NCBI GenBank assembly: GCA_024697985.1
Contig: JAILRX010000199.1
Span: 1-5,396, forward strand
Length of the DNA stretch: 5,396 bases
DNA from: Treponemataceae bacterium
GTDB taxonomy: Bacteria; Spirochaetota; Spirochaetia; Treponematales; Treponemataceae
Direction of reading: 5' to 3'
The notes under the pieces were generated by a model. That model saw only the letters and a program-made list of their open reading frames with translations. It was not told the origin of the DNA and did not search any database. Numbering within the stretch: the first letter of the stretch is position 1; every line of letters begins with the position of its first letter. The translations under genes and the position numbers were made by a program. This document shows, one piece after another, positions 5,374 through 5,396 of the stretch.

Positions 5374-5396
5374 ATGGACTTCTTATTTTTACTATT

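Noticed and set aside
5374..5396. Possible start of a next gene (ATG directly after the hydrolase TAA, reading M-D-F-L-F-L-L)
   Set aside because: Only seven codons are visible and there is no clear ribosome site. The hydrophobic start is suggestive of an exported protein but cannot be supported.

Overview
The window reads as low-GC spirochaete chromosome, most likely a Treponema. This is inferred from the A+T-rich codon use, a spirochaete-style lipobox (F-T-S-C) and the mix of envelope and housekeeping genes. There is no rRNA or marker gene to confirm it.

Layout, left to right. Positions 1-95 (minus strand) hold the 5' end of a lipoprotein gene that runs off the left edge, with its own promoter at 102-130. 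Positions 163-260 are a large imperfect inverted repeat (arms of about 47 bases, 3-base loop). Positions 268-966 (minus) encode an isolated sigma-54-activator AAA+ domain with no sensory or DNA-binding domain. Remains of further coding sequence in two other frames lie just upstream, so it is probably a gene remnant. Positions 1059-4190 (minus) are a tight three-gene operon: ctpA (S41 carboxyl-terminal processing protease), then rsmE (16S rRNA U1498 methyltransferase), then a divergent WecG/TagA/CpsF-like protein that has lost the family's catalytic signature. ctpA and rsmE are 1 base apart, and rsmE and the third gene overlap by 19 bases. Positions 4276-5373 (plus) encode a PldB/monoacylglycerol-lipase-like alpha/beta hydrolase, divergent from ctpA. 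Only 23 bases follow it.

How it fits together: ctpA, the hydrolase and the lipoprotein all concern the cell envelope (periplasmic proteolysis, lipid ester hydrolysis, surface lipoprotein). rsmE is housekeeping and appears to be carried along by translational coupling. The 85-base gap between ctpA and the hydrolase holds two back-to-back sigma-70-type promoters.

The most interesting pattern is regulatory. All three genes that appear to be first in their transcript have a -35/17-base/-10 promoter whose -10 box ends only 6-7 bases before the ATG, and none has a visible Shine-Dalgarno. This suggests leaderless mRNAs. The internal operon gene at 1817 has a clear GGAG instead. I see no defence system, CRISPR, tRNA, rRNA or intact mobile element.
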